From assembly GCA_945786985.1 (NCBI GenBank), contig CALZGC010000088.1:1-33001 (forward strand): DNA of 33,001 nucleotides, written 5' to 3'. The notes under the pieces are model-generated. The model was not told where the DNA came from, searched no databases, and saw only the letters and a list, made by a program, of their open reading frames with translations. The DNA is from an uncultured Nitrospirota bacterium. Lineage in GTDB: Bacteria > CG2-30-53-67. The position numbers were made by a program, and so were the translations under genes. Below are positions 5,908-13,281 of the stretch, piece by piece; the stretch's first letter is position 1; every line of letters begins with the position of its first letter.

Positions 5908-7296
5908 ATGAAAGAGCCAAAACCCCGCATAGTGATTTCGGCACCCCATCGCAGTTCCGGGAAATCGACCCTGAGTCTGGGCCTCTGCGCCGCCTTCAGA
6001 AAGCGGGGCGCCGTGGTGCAGCCCTTCAAGAAGGGGCCCGACTTTATCGATCCCATGTGGTTGACGGCGGCGGCCGGCCGGGAATGCCGGAATCTCGATT
6101 TCTTCATTATGGGCAGGGAAAGGATAACGGAGACCTTCGGGAGTGCCTGCCGGGGTGCTGAACTGAATATTATTGAAGGGAACATGGGGCTCTACGACGG
6201 CCTCGATCTGGAGGGGGCCGACAGCACGGCCGCCCTGGCGCGGTTGCTCGGGGCGCCGGTACTGCTCGTGGTCAATGCACTGCGGATGACCCGGGGGGTC
6301 GCGCCGCTGATTTTCGGGCACGAAACATTCGAGCCGGAAACCAACATCGCCGGAATTGTCCTGAACCGGGTGCGGGGTGCGCGCCACGAGAAGAAGTTGC
6401 GCGAGGCTGTCTCTCGCTACTGCAGTGCGGAAGTGGTGGGGGTCATCCCGGACGAAAAGGCCCTCTTCATTCAGGAGCGCCATCTCGGGTTGACGCCGGT
6501 GCGGGAGGAAAAGGAACTTCCCTTTGTCATCGAGAAGATCGCAGACGCCGTAAGCCGCTATGTCCATCTGGACCGCGTGCTCGCCATCGCCCGTGCAGCC
6601 CCTCCCGGGGATCAGAGGGCCGAGGCGCGCGCGGACTTGCCGCCGCCCGACGTCCGGATCGGTATTGCTTCGGACCCGTCCTTCACCTTCTATTATCCGG
6701 AGAATCTGCGGGCCCTCCAAGAGGCGGGGGCCGCACTCGTGCCCTTTCACACCTTCCGGGACCCCGAACTCCCCGCGGTCAATGCCCTTTACATCGGGGG
6801 CGGATTTCCGGAGATCTTTATGGCCCAGCTCGAGGGCAATGCCTCCCTGCGCGCGGAAATTCGTGCGGCCGTGGAGGTGGGAATGCCCGTCTATGCCGAA
6901 TGCGGGGGACTGATGTACCTGTCCCGTTCCATCTCCTATCGGGGGCAGACCCGGGCCATGGTGGGGGCGCTCCCCTGTGATGTGACCATGCACCGGCGCC
7001 CCAAGGGGCACGGTTATGTCATCCTGGAGACCACGGGACAGGCGCCTTGGCTGGCCGCGGGGCGCGAAGTACGGGCCCACGAGTTTCACCACTCGACCGT
7101 GGCGAACCTGGGAAAGGTGGCCTTTGCCTATCGCCTGAAACGCGGAGAGGGTATCGACGGCAGCCACGACGGCCTTCTCCACAAGAACGTGCTCGCCGCC
7201 TACACGCACCTTCATGCGGCCGGCGACCCCCAATGGGCCCGGTCATTCGTTTCCTTTGTGCGACGGACAGGGTTCCAACAGAAGCGCAGGCCCTGA
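5908..7296 (+). CDS. dsrN: DsrN/CbiA-type a,c-diamide synthase (glutamine amidotransferase)
   Basis: A 462-residue enzyme of the CobB/CbiA family, which uses ATP and glutamine to convert two carboxylates of a tetrapyrrole to amides. The N-terminal P-loop ATPase-like domain shows SAPHRSSGKSTLSLGL (residues ~9-24), GPDFIDPMW and EGNMGLYDG. The C-terminal class I glutamine-amidotransferase domain shows YIGGGFPE and YAECGGLMYL with the nucleophilic cysteine, and the histidine region HEFHHS. The ATG at 5908 is chosen because AAGGGAAG precedes it and family homology begins there; an earlier in-frame ATG at 5833 adds unrelated sequence. With a dsr locus close by, a DsrN role (amidation of the sirohaem of DsrAB to sirohaem amide) is likely, but corrin amidation cannot be excluded. 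No cobalamin riboswitch is visible upstream. Confidence 0.85.
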   Translation: MKEPKPRIVISAPHRSSGKSTLSLGLCAAFRKRGAVVQPFKKGPDFIDPMWLTAAAGRECRNLDFFIMGRERITETFGSACRGAELNIIEGNMGLYDGLDLEGADSTAALARLLGAPVLLVVNALRMTRGVAPLIFGHETFEPETNIAGIVLNRVRGARHEKKLREAVSRYCSAEVVGVIPDEKALFIQERHLGLTPVREEKELPFVIEKIADAVSRYVHLDRVLAIARAAPPGDQRAEARADLPPPDVRIGIASDPSFTFYYPENLRALQEAGAALVPFHTFRDPELPAVNALYIGGGFPEIFMAQLEGNASLRAEIRAAVEVGMPVYAECGGLMYLSRSISYRGQTRAMVGALPCDVTMHRRPKGHGYVILETTGQAPWLAAGREVRAHEFHHSTVANLGKVAFAYRLKRGEGIDGSHDGLLHKNVLAAYTHLHAAGDPQWARSFVSFVRRTGFQQKRRP

Positions 7297-7501
7297 AAGC
7301 GAAAACCCCGCGGGGCCGACCTGAACGACGGGGAAATCTGCTTGCATCAATTCAAAAAAGATATTAGGATGGCCGTCTCGCACGCCCGGGAATTCCTGGA
7401 AATACAGGCATTGCAGGTATTGAGCCGTGGATCCCTTTTATGCCGCAGGTTCCCCGGGAGGCTGTTCATCAGCAGGTTAACGCCAGGGAGGGGCGCATCA
7501 G

Positions 7502-7960
7502 ATGGCTGAACCAGAAACACTGGAGGGGATGGAGACTTATAAAAAGAATGTCGCCCCCGCGCTCAAGGGAACGGTGACCTGGAAGGAAAAGCTGCTCTTT
7601 GAGGCACGCACCCAGGTCGGTTACGATTTCGAGATGGACGGCAATATCCAGTGGGGATGCGCACCCACCGAGAGTCTGCTGTTGAGCCTGGGCGGCTGCA
7701 TGGGGATTGATGTGGTGAGTTTCCTGAAGAAGATGCGCGTGGAGCTCACCGCCTGCAAGATCGAACTCGAAGCCGAGCGCAACCCGACCCCGCCCCAGTT
7801 CTTCACGACGGTGACCATCAAGCTGCGCGCATCGGGCAAAGGCTTGACGGAGAACAAAATGCAGCGGGCCGTCTCACTCTCCCACGACAAATACTGCTCC
7901 GTCTACCATACGCTGCGCAAGGATCTCAAAGTGAATGTGGAATATCTGATTGAGGAATGA
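7502..7960 (+). CDS. OsmC/Ohr-family peroxiredoxin-like protein
   Basis: A 152-residue OsmC-like protein. OsmC/Ohr proteins reduce organic hydroperoxides with two cysteines placed on different elements. Both are visible: SLGGCMGIDV (residues ~60-69) and HDKYCSVYHTL (~128-138). The spacing and the ARTQVGYDFEMDGN and APTESLLLSLGG segments fit the YhfA-like OsmC subgroup, which is less well characterised than Ohr. The start has AGGGAGGGG about 8 nt upstream. Its stop overlaps the next gene's ATG, so the two are co-translated. The 205-nt gap before it shows only a CCCCGCGGGG palindrome near 7306 and no convincing promoter. Confidence 0.85.
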   Translation: MAEPETLEGMETYKKNVAPALKGTVTWKEKLLFEARTQVGYDFEMDGNIQWGCAPTESLLLSLGGCMGIDVVSFLKKMRVELTACKIELEAERNPTPPQFFTTVTIKLRASGKGLTENKMQRAVSLSHDKYCSVYHTLRKDLKVNVEYLIEE

Positions 7961-8538
7961 CCGTCATGCACAGATTCACCGGCCTGAATCATCTGGCCCT
8001 GGTCACCGGCGACATGGACAAGACGATCCGCTACTGGCGGGACCTGCTCGGAATGCGGCTTGTGCTGACCATGGGGGAGCCGGGGTATCGGCAGTATTTT
8101 TTCGAGATTTCGGAAAATGACCTAGTGGCTTTCTTTGAGTGGCCCGATGTGGAACCCGTTCCCTACAAGCGCCACGGTGACCCTGTGCCGGGGCCCTTCA
8201 TCTTTGACCATGTCTCCTTCGGGGTTGAACAGGAGAAGGACCTCTGGGAGCTTGCCGACAAACTGGAGGCCGCGGACTTTCCCGTTTCCGATGTGATTGA
8301 TCACGGTTTCATTCGCTCCATCTATACCTACGACCCCAATGGGATCCCTCTGGAGTTCAGCCATAATGTATCAGCGGTGGACATCCGGCGCCATCCGATC
8401 CTGGCCGATAGGGCTCCGACCGCCGTGACCCGGGAAGGATCGGAGCCGCGTCTTCAGCAGTGGCCCGAGGTGACGGAGCCGACGCCTCAGGACGAGCGTG
8501 TCATCACCCCCGGCGCCGGCAGCGACCTCTTTGGCTAA
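7957..8538 (+). CDS. VOC-family (glyoxalase/bleomycin-resistance fold) protein
   Basis: A 193-residue vicinal-oxygen-chelate protein made of two beta-alpha-beta-beta-beta modules (about residues 8-60 and 70-125). Likely metal ligands are the His in LNHLALV, the His in FDHVSFGV and the Glu in IPLEFSH. The YTYDPNGIPLEF segment is a classic VOC ending and is shared with glyoxalases, dioxygenases and fosfomycin-type enzymes. A polar tail of about 60 residues follows the fold. It overlaps the OsmC gene by 4 nt (ATGA), suggesting a joint detoxification role against peroxides or reactive carbonyls. The substrate cannot be predicted. Confidence 0.82.
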   Translation: MTVMHRFTGLNHLALVTGDMDKTIRYWRDLLGMRLVLTMGEPGYRQYFFEISENDLVAFFEWPDVEPVPYKRHGDPVPGPFIFDHVSFGVEQEKDLWELADKLEAADFPVSDVIDHGFIRSIYTYDPNGIPLEFSHNVSAVDIRRHPILADRAPTAVTREGSEPRLQQWPEVTEPTPQDERVITPGAGSDLFG

Positions 8539-8582
8539 CCCGGAAATTGCATGAGTAAATCTATTACGAGGCCGGATAGTCT

Positions 8583-8675
8583 GCCACATGCGGCGTTGCA
8601 TAAAATTTTCTGACTTCGAAATATTTCATTTCAATATGTCTTCAGCCAGAAAATCTTCTGCGCCTTGCATGTGGC
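8583..8675. repeat. Intergenic element with 9-bp perfect inverted ends
   Basis: GCCACATGC at 8583-8591 and its exact reverse complement at 8667-8675. Pairing extends inward by GGCG with a 2-nt bulge. The element lies between the VOC and CBS genes and carries the TGCGGCGTT motif that recurs in other gaps of this window (near 10180 and 28427). It is probably a REP/MITE-like intergenic repeat. Confidence 0.5.
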
Positions 8676-8742
8676 GCCTCTACGGCCTGGTGACGATCAC
8701 CCATGCAATATCCGGGTTATATGCGCTGCCCACGCAGCCGTC

Positions 8743-8771
8743 TTGACAGCGGGCTTCATTTCTGGTATATA
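8743..8771 (+). promoter_or_regulatory. Sigma-70-like promoter of the CBS-domain gene
   Basis: TTGACA (8743-8748), 17-nt spacer, TATATA (8766-8771). The -35 box and spacer are ideal and the -10 box matches 4 of 6. It is about 60 nt upstream of the CBS gene and probably also serves the NAD kinase gene. Confidence 0.65.
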
Positions 8772-8830
8772 TCGGATATTTCGTAACCGGCCTGTCAAAA
8801 TTTTATCAAATGTGAGGGGAAGGGGAGGTC

Positions 8831-9295
8831 ATGCTTGTCAAAGATTTGATTAAGGGTAAGCCCAACGTCATCTATTCGATCGATCACGACAGAAGCGTGG
8901 CCGATGCCATCGAGGATATGGTCGAACACGAGATTGGGGCACTGATTGTCACGGAAAACGGCAAGCCCGTGGGCCTGCTCTCCGAGCGGGATGTCATCAA
9001 ATGCTGGACCGGCATCGGGTACGGCTCGACCTCGGTCGAGGGCAAGCGCCTGTTCAAGAACATCAAGGCACGCGAGATCATGACCAGCAATCTCATCGTG
9101 GTCGAGACCAAGGATGATCTCTGCTACGTCATGAACGTCATGATCAAGAACAAAATCCGTCACCTTCCGGTGGTGGACGAGCAGCAGCTGATCGCGGTGC
9201 TCTCCATGCGGGATGTCGTGAGGACGCAGGTGACCAACCTCCAGAGCGAGAATCTCTACCTCAAAGAGTATATCACCGACAAATACCCCGGCTGA
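8831..9295 (+). CDS. Two-CBS-domain protein
   Basis: A 154-residue stand-alone Bateman module. CBS1 (residues ~1-65) shows SVADAIEDMVEHEIGALIV and GLLSERDVIK; CBS2 (~75-140) shows AREIMTSNLIVVE, IRHLPVVDE and VLSMRDVVR. Such pairs bind adenine nucleotides and act as energy sensors for partner proteins. No catalytic domain is attached. The ATG has GGGGAGG upstream and its own promoter. Only 10 nt separate it from the NAD kinase gene, so the two are probably co-transcribed, which hints at a link between nucleotide sensing and NADP supply (inference). Confidence 0.88.
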   Translation: MLVKDLIKGKPNVIYSIDHDRSVADAIEDMVEHEIGALIVTENGKPVGLLSERDVIKCWTGIGYGSTSVEGKRLFKNIKAREIMTSNLIVVETKDDLCYVMNVMIKNKIRHLPVVDEQQLIAVLSMRDVVRTQVTNLQSENLYLKEYITDKYPG

Positions 9296-9305
9296 CCGGA
9301 ACCGG

Positions 9306-10157
9306 ATGATGAGATTCGGAATTATCGCAAAGCCCCATCTTGAGGCCGCCGACACCCTCCGCCAGTTTCTCTCCTATCTTCGGGAACGCCGGATTGAGAC
9401 CGTGCTCGATGCGGAAACGGCTGCCGTGGTCGGTGAGACGAGCCCCTACCAGAAATCCCAAATACCCGCGCAAGTCGACGTGATCGCTGTGCTCGGCGGT
9501 GACGGCACCCTTCTGAGCGTCGCCCGTCTCATCGGGTGCTACGATGTCCCCATCTTCGGAGTGAATCTGGGCAGCCTCGGTTTTCTGACTGAAGTCACCC
9601 TGGAGGAGCTCTATCCGACCCTGGATCAGGTCCTCGCAGGAGAGGTTGAGTACGACGAGCGGCTCATGCTGACGGCCAAGGTGCTTCGGCAGGGCGAAAA
9701 GATCTCTCGTTCTATTGTCTTGAATGACATTGTCATCAACAAGAGTGCGCTGGCCAAGATCATTGACATGGAGGCCTACATCGATGGCCGCTATGTCGCG
9801 GACTTCAAAGCGGACGGCCTGATTATTTCGACCCCCACCGGGTCCACGGCCTACAATCTGGCAGCGGGCGGCCCCATTGTCCACCCCAAGATGCGGGCCA
9901 TCATTCTCGCACCCATCTGTCCCCATATCCTGACAAACCGTCCCGTCGTGGTCCAAGACGACAGCCAGATAGAAATCGTTCTCAAGTCCGAGAATACCGA
10001 AGTTCTCCTGACCCTAGACGGCCAGGTCGGATTCTCCCTGCGGGGCGGGGACGTGATCCAGATTGAAAAAGCTACCTGTACGATCAAACTTATCAGTTGT
10101 CCGGGCAAGACGTATTTTGATATTTTGCGGACGAAATTGAAATGGACCCAACGGTGA
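9306..10157 (+). CDS. nadK: NAD kinase
   Basis: A 283-residue ATP/polyphosphate-NAD kinase that makes NADP+ from NAD+. The diagnostic GGDGTLL lies at residues 64-70, followed by GVNLGSLGFLTEV, NDIVINKSALAKI and the substrate-site segment TPTGSTAYNLAAGGPIVHP. Length is normal. Two ATGs stand in tandem (9306 and 9309) and either could start; the ribosome-binding site is weak. NADP(H) made here would feed the NfnAB and DsrL-like enzymes encoded farther along the window. Confidence 0.95.
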   Translation: MMRFGIIAKPHLEAADTLRQFLSYLRERRIETVLDAETAAVVGETSPYQKSQIPAQVDVIAVLGGDGTLLSVARLIGCYDVPIFGVNLGSLGFLTEVTLEELYPTLDQVLAGEVEYDERLMLTAKVLRQGEKISRSIVLNDIVINKSALAKIIDMEAYIDGRYVADFKADGLIISTPTGSTAYNLAAGGPIVHPKMRAIILAPICPHILTNRPVVVQDDSQIEIVLKSENTEVLLTLDGQVGFSLRGGDVIQIEKATCTIKLISCPGKTYFDILRTKLKWTQR

Positions 10158-10376
10158 CGGCTTCGTAAGAAGTCCGTCTGCGGCGTTATGCTTTCCGCTG
10201 TGGGATAGACTTCCGCAGCGCCGCATGCCCCGCTTCTCATGTCTATGCCGCCTGCGGCGGCCTCACATACAGGAATCTTGGGGTTCGCTTCGTCCTTCGT
10301 CACTGCAGCGTATATTATATACGCCTCATTCCTCAGGACTCGCAAGCCTTGCATCCGGAGCTTCTTACTGTGCCGT
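10157..10376. repeat. MITE-like intergenic element with imperfect 16-bp inverted ends
   Basis: The ends ACGGCTTCGTAAGAAG (10157-10172) and CTTCTTACTGTGCCGT (10361-10376) are inverted repeats matching at 13 of 16 positions. Inside lie two strong palindromes: GCCGCC-TGC-GGCGGC at 10247-10261 and GCGTATAT-T-ATATACGC at 10308-10324. The element begins in the stop codon of nadK. There is no reading frame with protein-like character. It resembles non-autonomous intergenic repeats; no transposase is nearby. Confidence 0.5.
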
Positions 10377-10382
10377 ATGGGA

Positions 10383-10461
10383 CGAGTGTTTTGCGGGATG
10401 GCAGGGCGGCGTTTTCTCTGATACGCTTCACTCCTCGAAAATCCCGCGCCGCGAACACGCG
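10383..10461. repeat. Second inverted-repeat structure upstream of the flavoprotein gene
   Basis: GCGGGAT (10393-10399) pairs with ATCCCGC (10441-10447), and outer bases CGAGTGTT (10383-10390) pair with AACACGCG (10454-10461) apart from one mismatch. It ends 15 nt before the thioredoxin-reductase-like gene, so it could form in that gene's leader RNA. Together with the preceding element it fills the nadK-flavoprotein gap; nothing else is seen there. Confidence 0.4.
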
Positions 10462-10476
10462 TAACGGTGCGTCGAG

Positions 10477-11394
10477 ATGAGTGAGACTCACGATCTGGTC
10501 ATTATCGGCGGTGGGGTTGGCGGGATGACGGCGGGGATCTTTGCCGCCCGGTACCGGCTCAAAACCGTTCTCCTGGAAAAGGCTGTGGTCGGCGGGCAGC
10601 CGGCCGTGGCCGAGCGGATCGAGAACTTTCCGGGGTTTCCCGAGATCGACGGTTGGGAGCTGAGCACCCGTCTGGAGAAACATGCCGTGGAGCTGGGGGT
10701 TGGGGTGGTTGAGCCCGAATCGGTTCAGCGGGTTGACAGCGGGGGGCGGACCCTGCAGGTCATCGGCGAGCGCGGTCAGTATCGGACCAAAGCATTGATT
10801 GTGGCATCGGGTGGGCATCCCCGCCTGCTCGGTGTGTCGGGAGAGAAGGAATTCACCCGAAAAGGAGTTCATTACTGCGCCCAGTGCGCGGGCCCCGGTT
10901 ACGAGGGCAAGCGAATCGCCGTCGTGGGGGGTGGGGAGTCGGCGCTCCTTGGGGCTCTCTATCTTTCCAAGATCGGACGCGAGATCATCCTGATACATCG
11001 GCGGGAAGCGTTCCGGGCGGAGAAGATCCTGCAGGAGCGGATCCTCGACTGCGAGTCGATCAAGATCCTTCTTGATTCAACGGTCGAAGAGATCACGGGC
11101 GACAAGATTGTTCGCGGGATTACAGTTCGCGATCTTCAAACAGCGGAGATCTCCCCCATAGATCTCGATGCGGTCTTCATCTATATCGGCTATGTTCCGA
11201 ACACCGACTTCATCGATGTTGACAAGGACGACAAGGGGTTTCTTCGTGTGAATCTTCAAATGCAAACCTCCCACCCCGGCATCTTCGCCTGCGGCAATGT
11301 CGTCCGTGAAGACGCCCAGATCATCTCCGCCATGGGGGAGGGGGCCGTCGCGGCCATCTCCGCGGCGCGCTACGTCATGGAAACGGACGTTTAG
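10477..11394 (+). CDS. Thioredoxin-reductase-like FAD/NAD(P)H oxidoreductase
   Basis: A 305-residue flavoprotein of the thioredoxin reductase fold. FAD site: IIGGGVGGMTAGIFAARY (residues ~8-25). NAD(P)H site: IAVVGGGESALLGALYLSK (~148-166). C-terminal FAD motif: GIFACGNVV. The redox-active disulfide is present as CAQC (HYCAQCAGP) where typical thioredoxin reductases have CATCD; the acid after the second cysteine is replaced by Ala. NADPH-type enzymes usually have an HRRxxxR segment after the nucleotide fold, and HRREAFRAE is present. It could reduce a thioredoxin-like partner or another disulfide. No thioredoxin gene is adjacent. The start ATG at 10477 has only a weak ribosome-binding site. 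Confidence 0.85.
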   Translation: MSETHDLVIIGGGVGGMTAGIFAARYRLKTVLLEKAVVGGQPAVAERIENFPGFPEIDGWELSTRLEKHAVELGVGVVEPESVQRVDSGGRTLQVIGERGQYRTKALIVASGGHPRLLGVSGEKEFTRKGVHYCAQCAGPGYEGKRIAVVGGGESALLGALYLSKIGREIILIHRREAFRAEKILQERILDCESIKILLDSTVEEITGDKIVRGITVRDLQTAEISPIDLDAVFIYIGYVPNTDFIDVDKDDKGFLRVNLQMQTSHPGIFACGNVVREDAQIISAMGEGAVAAISAARYVMETDV

Positions 11395-11422
11395 GAAGAG
11401 CATTCTTACCGCGGAGAACGTA

Positions 11423-11470
11423 GAGGTCCCCGGTAGAGGCTGCGCCTCTAACGGGGCAGGCGCAGAGAAA
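11423..11470 (+). repeat. Hairpin repeat, copy 1
   Basis: A 48-nt unit identical to copy 2 at 47 of 48 positions. Its core (11428-11456) is a 13-bp stem with one mismatch and the loop TGC, around AGAGGC-TGC-GCCTCT. Confidence 0.75.
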
Positions 11471-11711
11471 GGCACTTCGCGTCAAAGGCAAAAAGCAAAA
11501 CCTGTCTCACCACAAAGACACAAAGGGCACAAAGGAAAAGCTACTTCGCAGTAAAGGCGAACACCTGTCTCACCGCAAAGGCGTAAAGTACGCAAAGGAA
11601 AGGCATTTCTTGGTCAAGAGTCAAAAGCATACGGGCCACAAAGTCACAAAGGGCACAAAGGAAAAGCAAGAGTCTCTCCTATTTTCTATTTCCCAATATA
11701 CAAAGGGCGCC

Positions 11712-11759
11712 GAGGTTCCCGGTAGAGGCTGCGCCTCTAACGGGGCAGGCGCAGAGAAA
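11712..11759 (+). repeat. Hairpin repeat, copy 2
   Basis: Direct copy of the unit at 11423-11470 with one base change (T for C at 11717). It keeps the same hairpin core and the flanking GGGGCAGGCGCAGAG. Confidence 0.75.
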
Positions 11760-12088
11760 ACCACTACTTGTCAAAAGCTAAAAGCAATCTTACCAGGACG
11801 CAGAGCTCGCGGAGAAAGGCACTTCGCGTCAAAGGCAAATACAAAAAAGTTTGTCACCGCAAAGCAAAGTTCGCAAAGGAAAAGCAAGAGTCTCTCCTAT
11901 TTTCTATTTGCCATTTTCTATTTACTGATGTGTGGAGGTCGCAAAGGAAAGCCGCATCGCGTCAAAAGCAAAAAACCTTGAGTCTTCGGCCTTTCCTGTT
12001 TTCCATTTGCTATTTGCATTTTGCATGCCTCGGTTCACTGCCCACTGCTCACCGCTTACTGTCCACTGCCCTCTGTCTTCCGTCCGGA

Positions 12089-12122
12089 GCCTGCCCCGTT
12101 AGAGGCGGAGCCTCTATCGGGG
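12089..12122 (-). repeat. Hairpin repeat, copy 3 (inverted)
   Basis: Inverted copy of the same element. The core stem (12094-12122) keeps the same pairing pattern, with one mismatched pair and a GGA loop (TCC on the minus strand). The stem is preserved while loop and mismatch bases differ, which suggests selection on, or transposition of, a folded form. Confidence 0.7.
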
Positions 12123-12494
12123 TCATCCGCTACTCTGTCCTCTGGGCTTTTCTCCGCCCACTGCCCACCGTCTCCCCACCGGTCTTTCAGCTTTCTGCGG
12201 CCTACCCCGTGAAGGCAGGAGTTCGGCGAGGGTTGTCCTTCCTGTTAGACGGCACGGTTCCGGCGGGCAGTGTCGGACCTCAAGTGTAGCATTTTAATGC
12301 CTCATCAAATTTAGCAGAATATGAGAGAAAATGTCTTTAAATGGGTCATAATGAGCTAATTTATCGCATTTACTACACCGTTTGATCTCTTATGTTTTAT
12401 ATTGGTTCTTATTATTCAATGAAAACTGCCTCTTTCATCAACCACCATGAGTCAAACATCGTTTTATTTTTTTTAATTTGCCCCCAAAAACTCC

Positions 12495-12523
12495 TTGACA
12501 ACGTCTTCTCAAATTTATATATT
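12495..12523 (+). promoter_or_regulatory. Strong sigma-70-like promoter of the dsrMKJOP operon
   Basis: TTGACA (12495-12500), 17-nt spacer, TATATT (12518-12523). It has a perfect -35, ideal spacing and a 5-of-6 -10, with an AT-rich stretch (including a run of eight T near 12470) just upstream that could act as an UP element. It is the best promoter in the window and leaves a leader of about 190 nt before the first gene. Confidence 0.75.
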
Positions 12524-12677
12524 AGCAACTCGTTATATGTACGGGAGCGTATAACGTAGCTGTTTCCGGGTTATCATTCAGTCACTTATACTCAACCAAG
12601 TCAGATCAACGAATCGCCCTTTGACGGGTTTTTATATTCTCAGGCATTAGGAATCTGTAATATTTTCATATGACCAT

Positions 12678-12705
12678 ACGTTTCACCCTCCGGGTCGTGA
12701 AGCGT
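12678..12705 (+). promoter_or_regulatory. Leader hairpin before the RsbRD-N gene
   Basis: A 9-bp stem (ACGTTTCAC / GTGAAGCGT, one G-T wobble) with a 10-nt loop CCTCCGGGTC, ending 13 nt before the ATG. The loop contains CCTCC, an anti-Shine-Dalgarno-like sequence, and the ATG lacks a clear ribosome-binding site. It may limit translation of the first gene. Function is inference. Confidence 0.4.
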
Positions 12706-12718
12706 GAATGACTAGACC

Positions 12719-13234
12719 ATGGACTTGACGAGCCTTCTCACACAAAAAAAAGCGGCCATTCTGGATGGGTGGTTTGATCGGATCGTCGCGTCTTACCCAC
12801 CGGACTCGGCGAAAATGCTGAAGAAGAACGATCGTTTCTCCAATCCCCTCGGTTCCACCCTCTTCCGTGAGATCGATAGGCTTTTTGATGAGTTGCTGAC
12901 CGGCGGGGTCCATGTCGACCGGGTCACCCTGTCGCTCGACAGCCTGATGCGCATCAAGGCCGTTCAGGACTTTGCCCCCTCCGAAGCCATTGGGTTCGTT
13001 TTCTCTCTGAAGGAGGCGATCCGGAGCAATCTGACGGCCGAACTTCAGGAAGACGGTCTCGCGAAAGATCTGGTGGTCTACGAGTCCCGGATCGATGAAC
13101 TTGCCCTGATCAGCTTCGATGTTTACATGAAATGCCGGGAAGCCATTTTTCAGCTCAAGACGGATGAGTTGAAAAGGCAGACCCACAAACTGCTCGAAAG
13201 AGCGAACAGGATAGGGGGCACGGCGCAAAAGTGA
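12719..13234 (+). CDS. RsbRD N-terminal-domain protein, first gene of the dsrMKJOP operon
   Basis: A 171-residue, mostly helical soluble protein that resembles the RsbRD N-terminal domain (globin-like sensor part of RsbR stressosome proteins). Features are the opening LTSLLTQKKAAILDGWFDRI and the closing helix region YMKCREAIFQLKTDELKRQTHKLL. There is no STAS domain, so it is not a complete RsbR. Small proteins of this type are found next to dsrMKJOP in sulfate reducers; their function is unproven. It precedes dsrM by 47 nt and is the first gene after the strong promoter. A regulatory or assembly role for the DsrMKJOP complex is plausible. The ATG lacks a good ribosome-binding site. Confidence 0.75.
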   Translation: MDLTSLLTQKKAAILDGWFDRIVASYPPDSAKMLKKNDRFSNPLGSTLFREIDRLFDELLTGGVHVDRVTLSLDSLMRIKAVQDFAPSEAIGFVFSLKEAIRSNLTAELQEDGLAKDLVVYESRIDELALISFDVYMKCREAIFQLKTDELKRQTHKLLERANRIGGTAQK

Positions 13235-13281
13235 ACCGCCCTGCGCACGACCCTTCAAGGAGCCCTGAGCGAGGTTATGGA

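Larger units (their letters stand above)
11395..12290. repeat. Gene-free region of degenerate direct repeats
   Basis: About 0.9 kb of low-complexity sequence made of variants of short units such as CACAAAGGGCACAAAGGAAAAG and CACTTCGCGTCAAAGGCAAA, ending in a C/T-rich tract (CACTGCCCACTGCTCACCG style). Longer direct repeats are visible: GCAAGAGTCTCTCCTATTTT at about 11665 and 11885, and GGCACTTCGCGTCAAAGGC at about 11472 and 11818. The open frames here are short, repeat-derived and overlapping, without ribosome-binding sites or family features. I see no genes. Confidence 0.7.

Noticed and set aside
11297-12289. Several plus-strand open frames in the repeat field
   Set aside because: They are translated repeats, rich in Lys, Ser and Arg, without start signals, and they overlap each other.
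11395-12290. CRISPR array
   Set aside because: Repeats are degenerate and irregularly spaced, copies occur in both orientations, and there are no regular spacers or cas genes.
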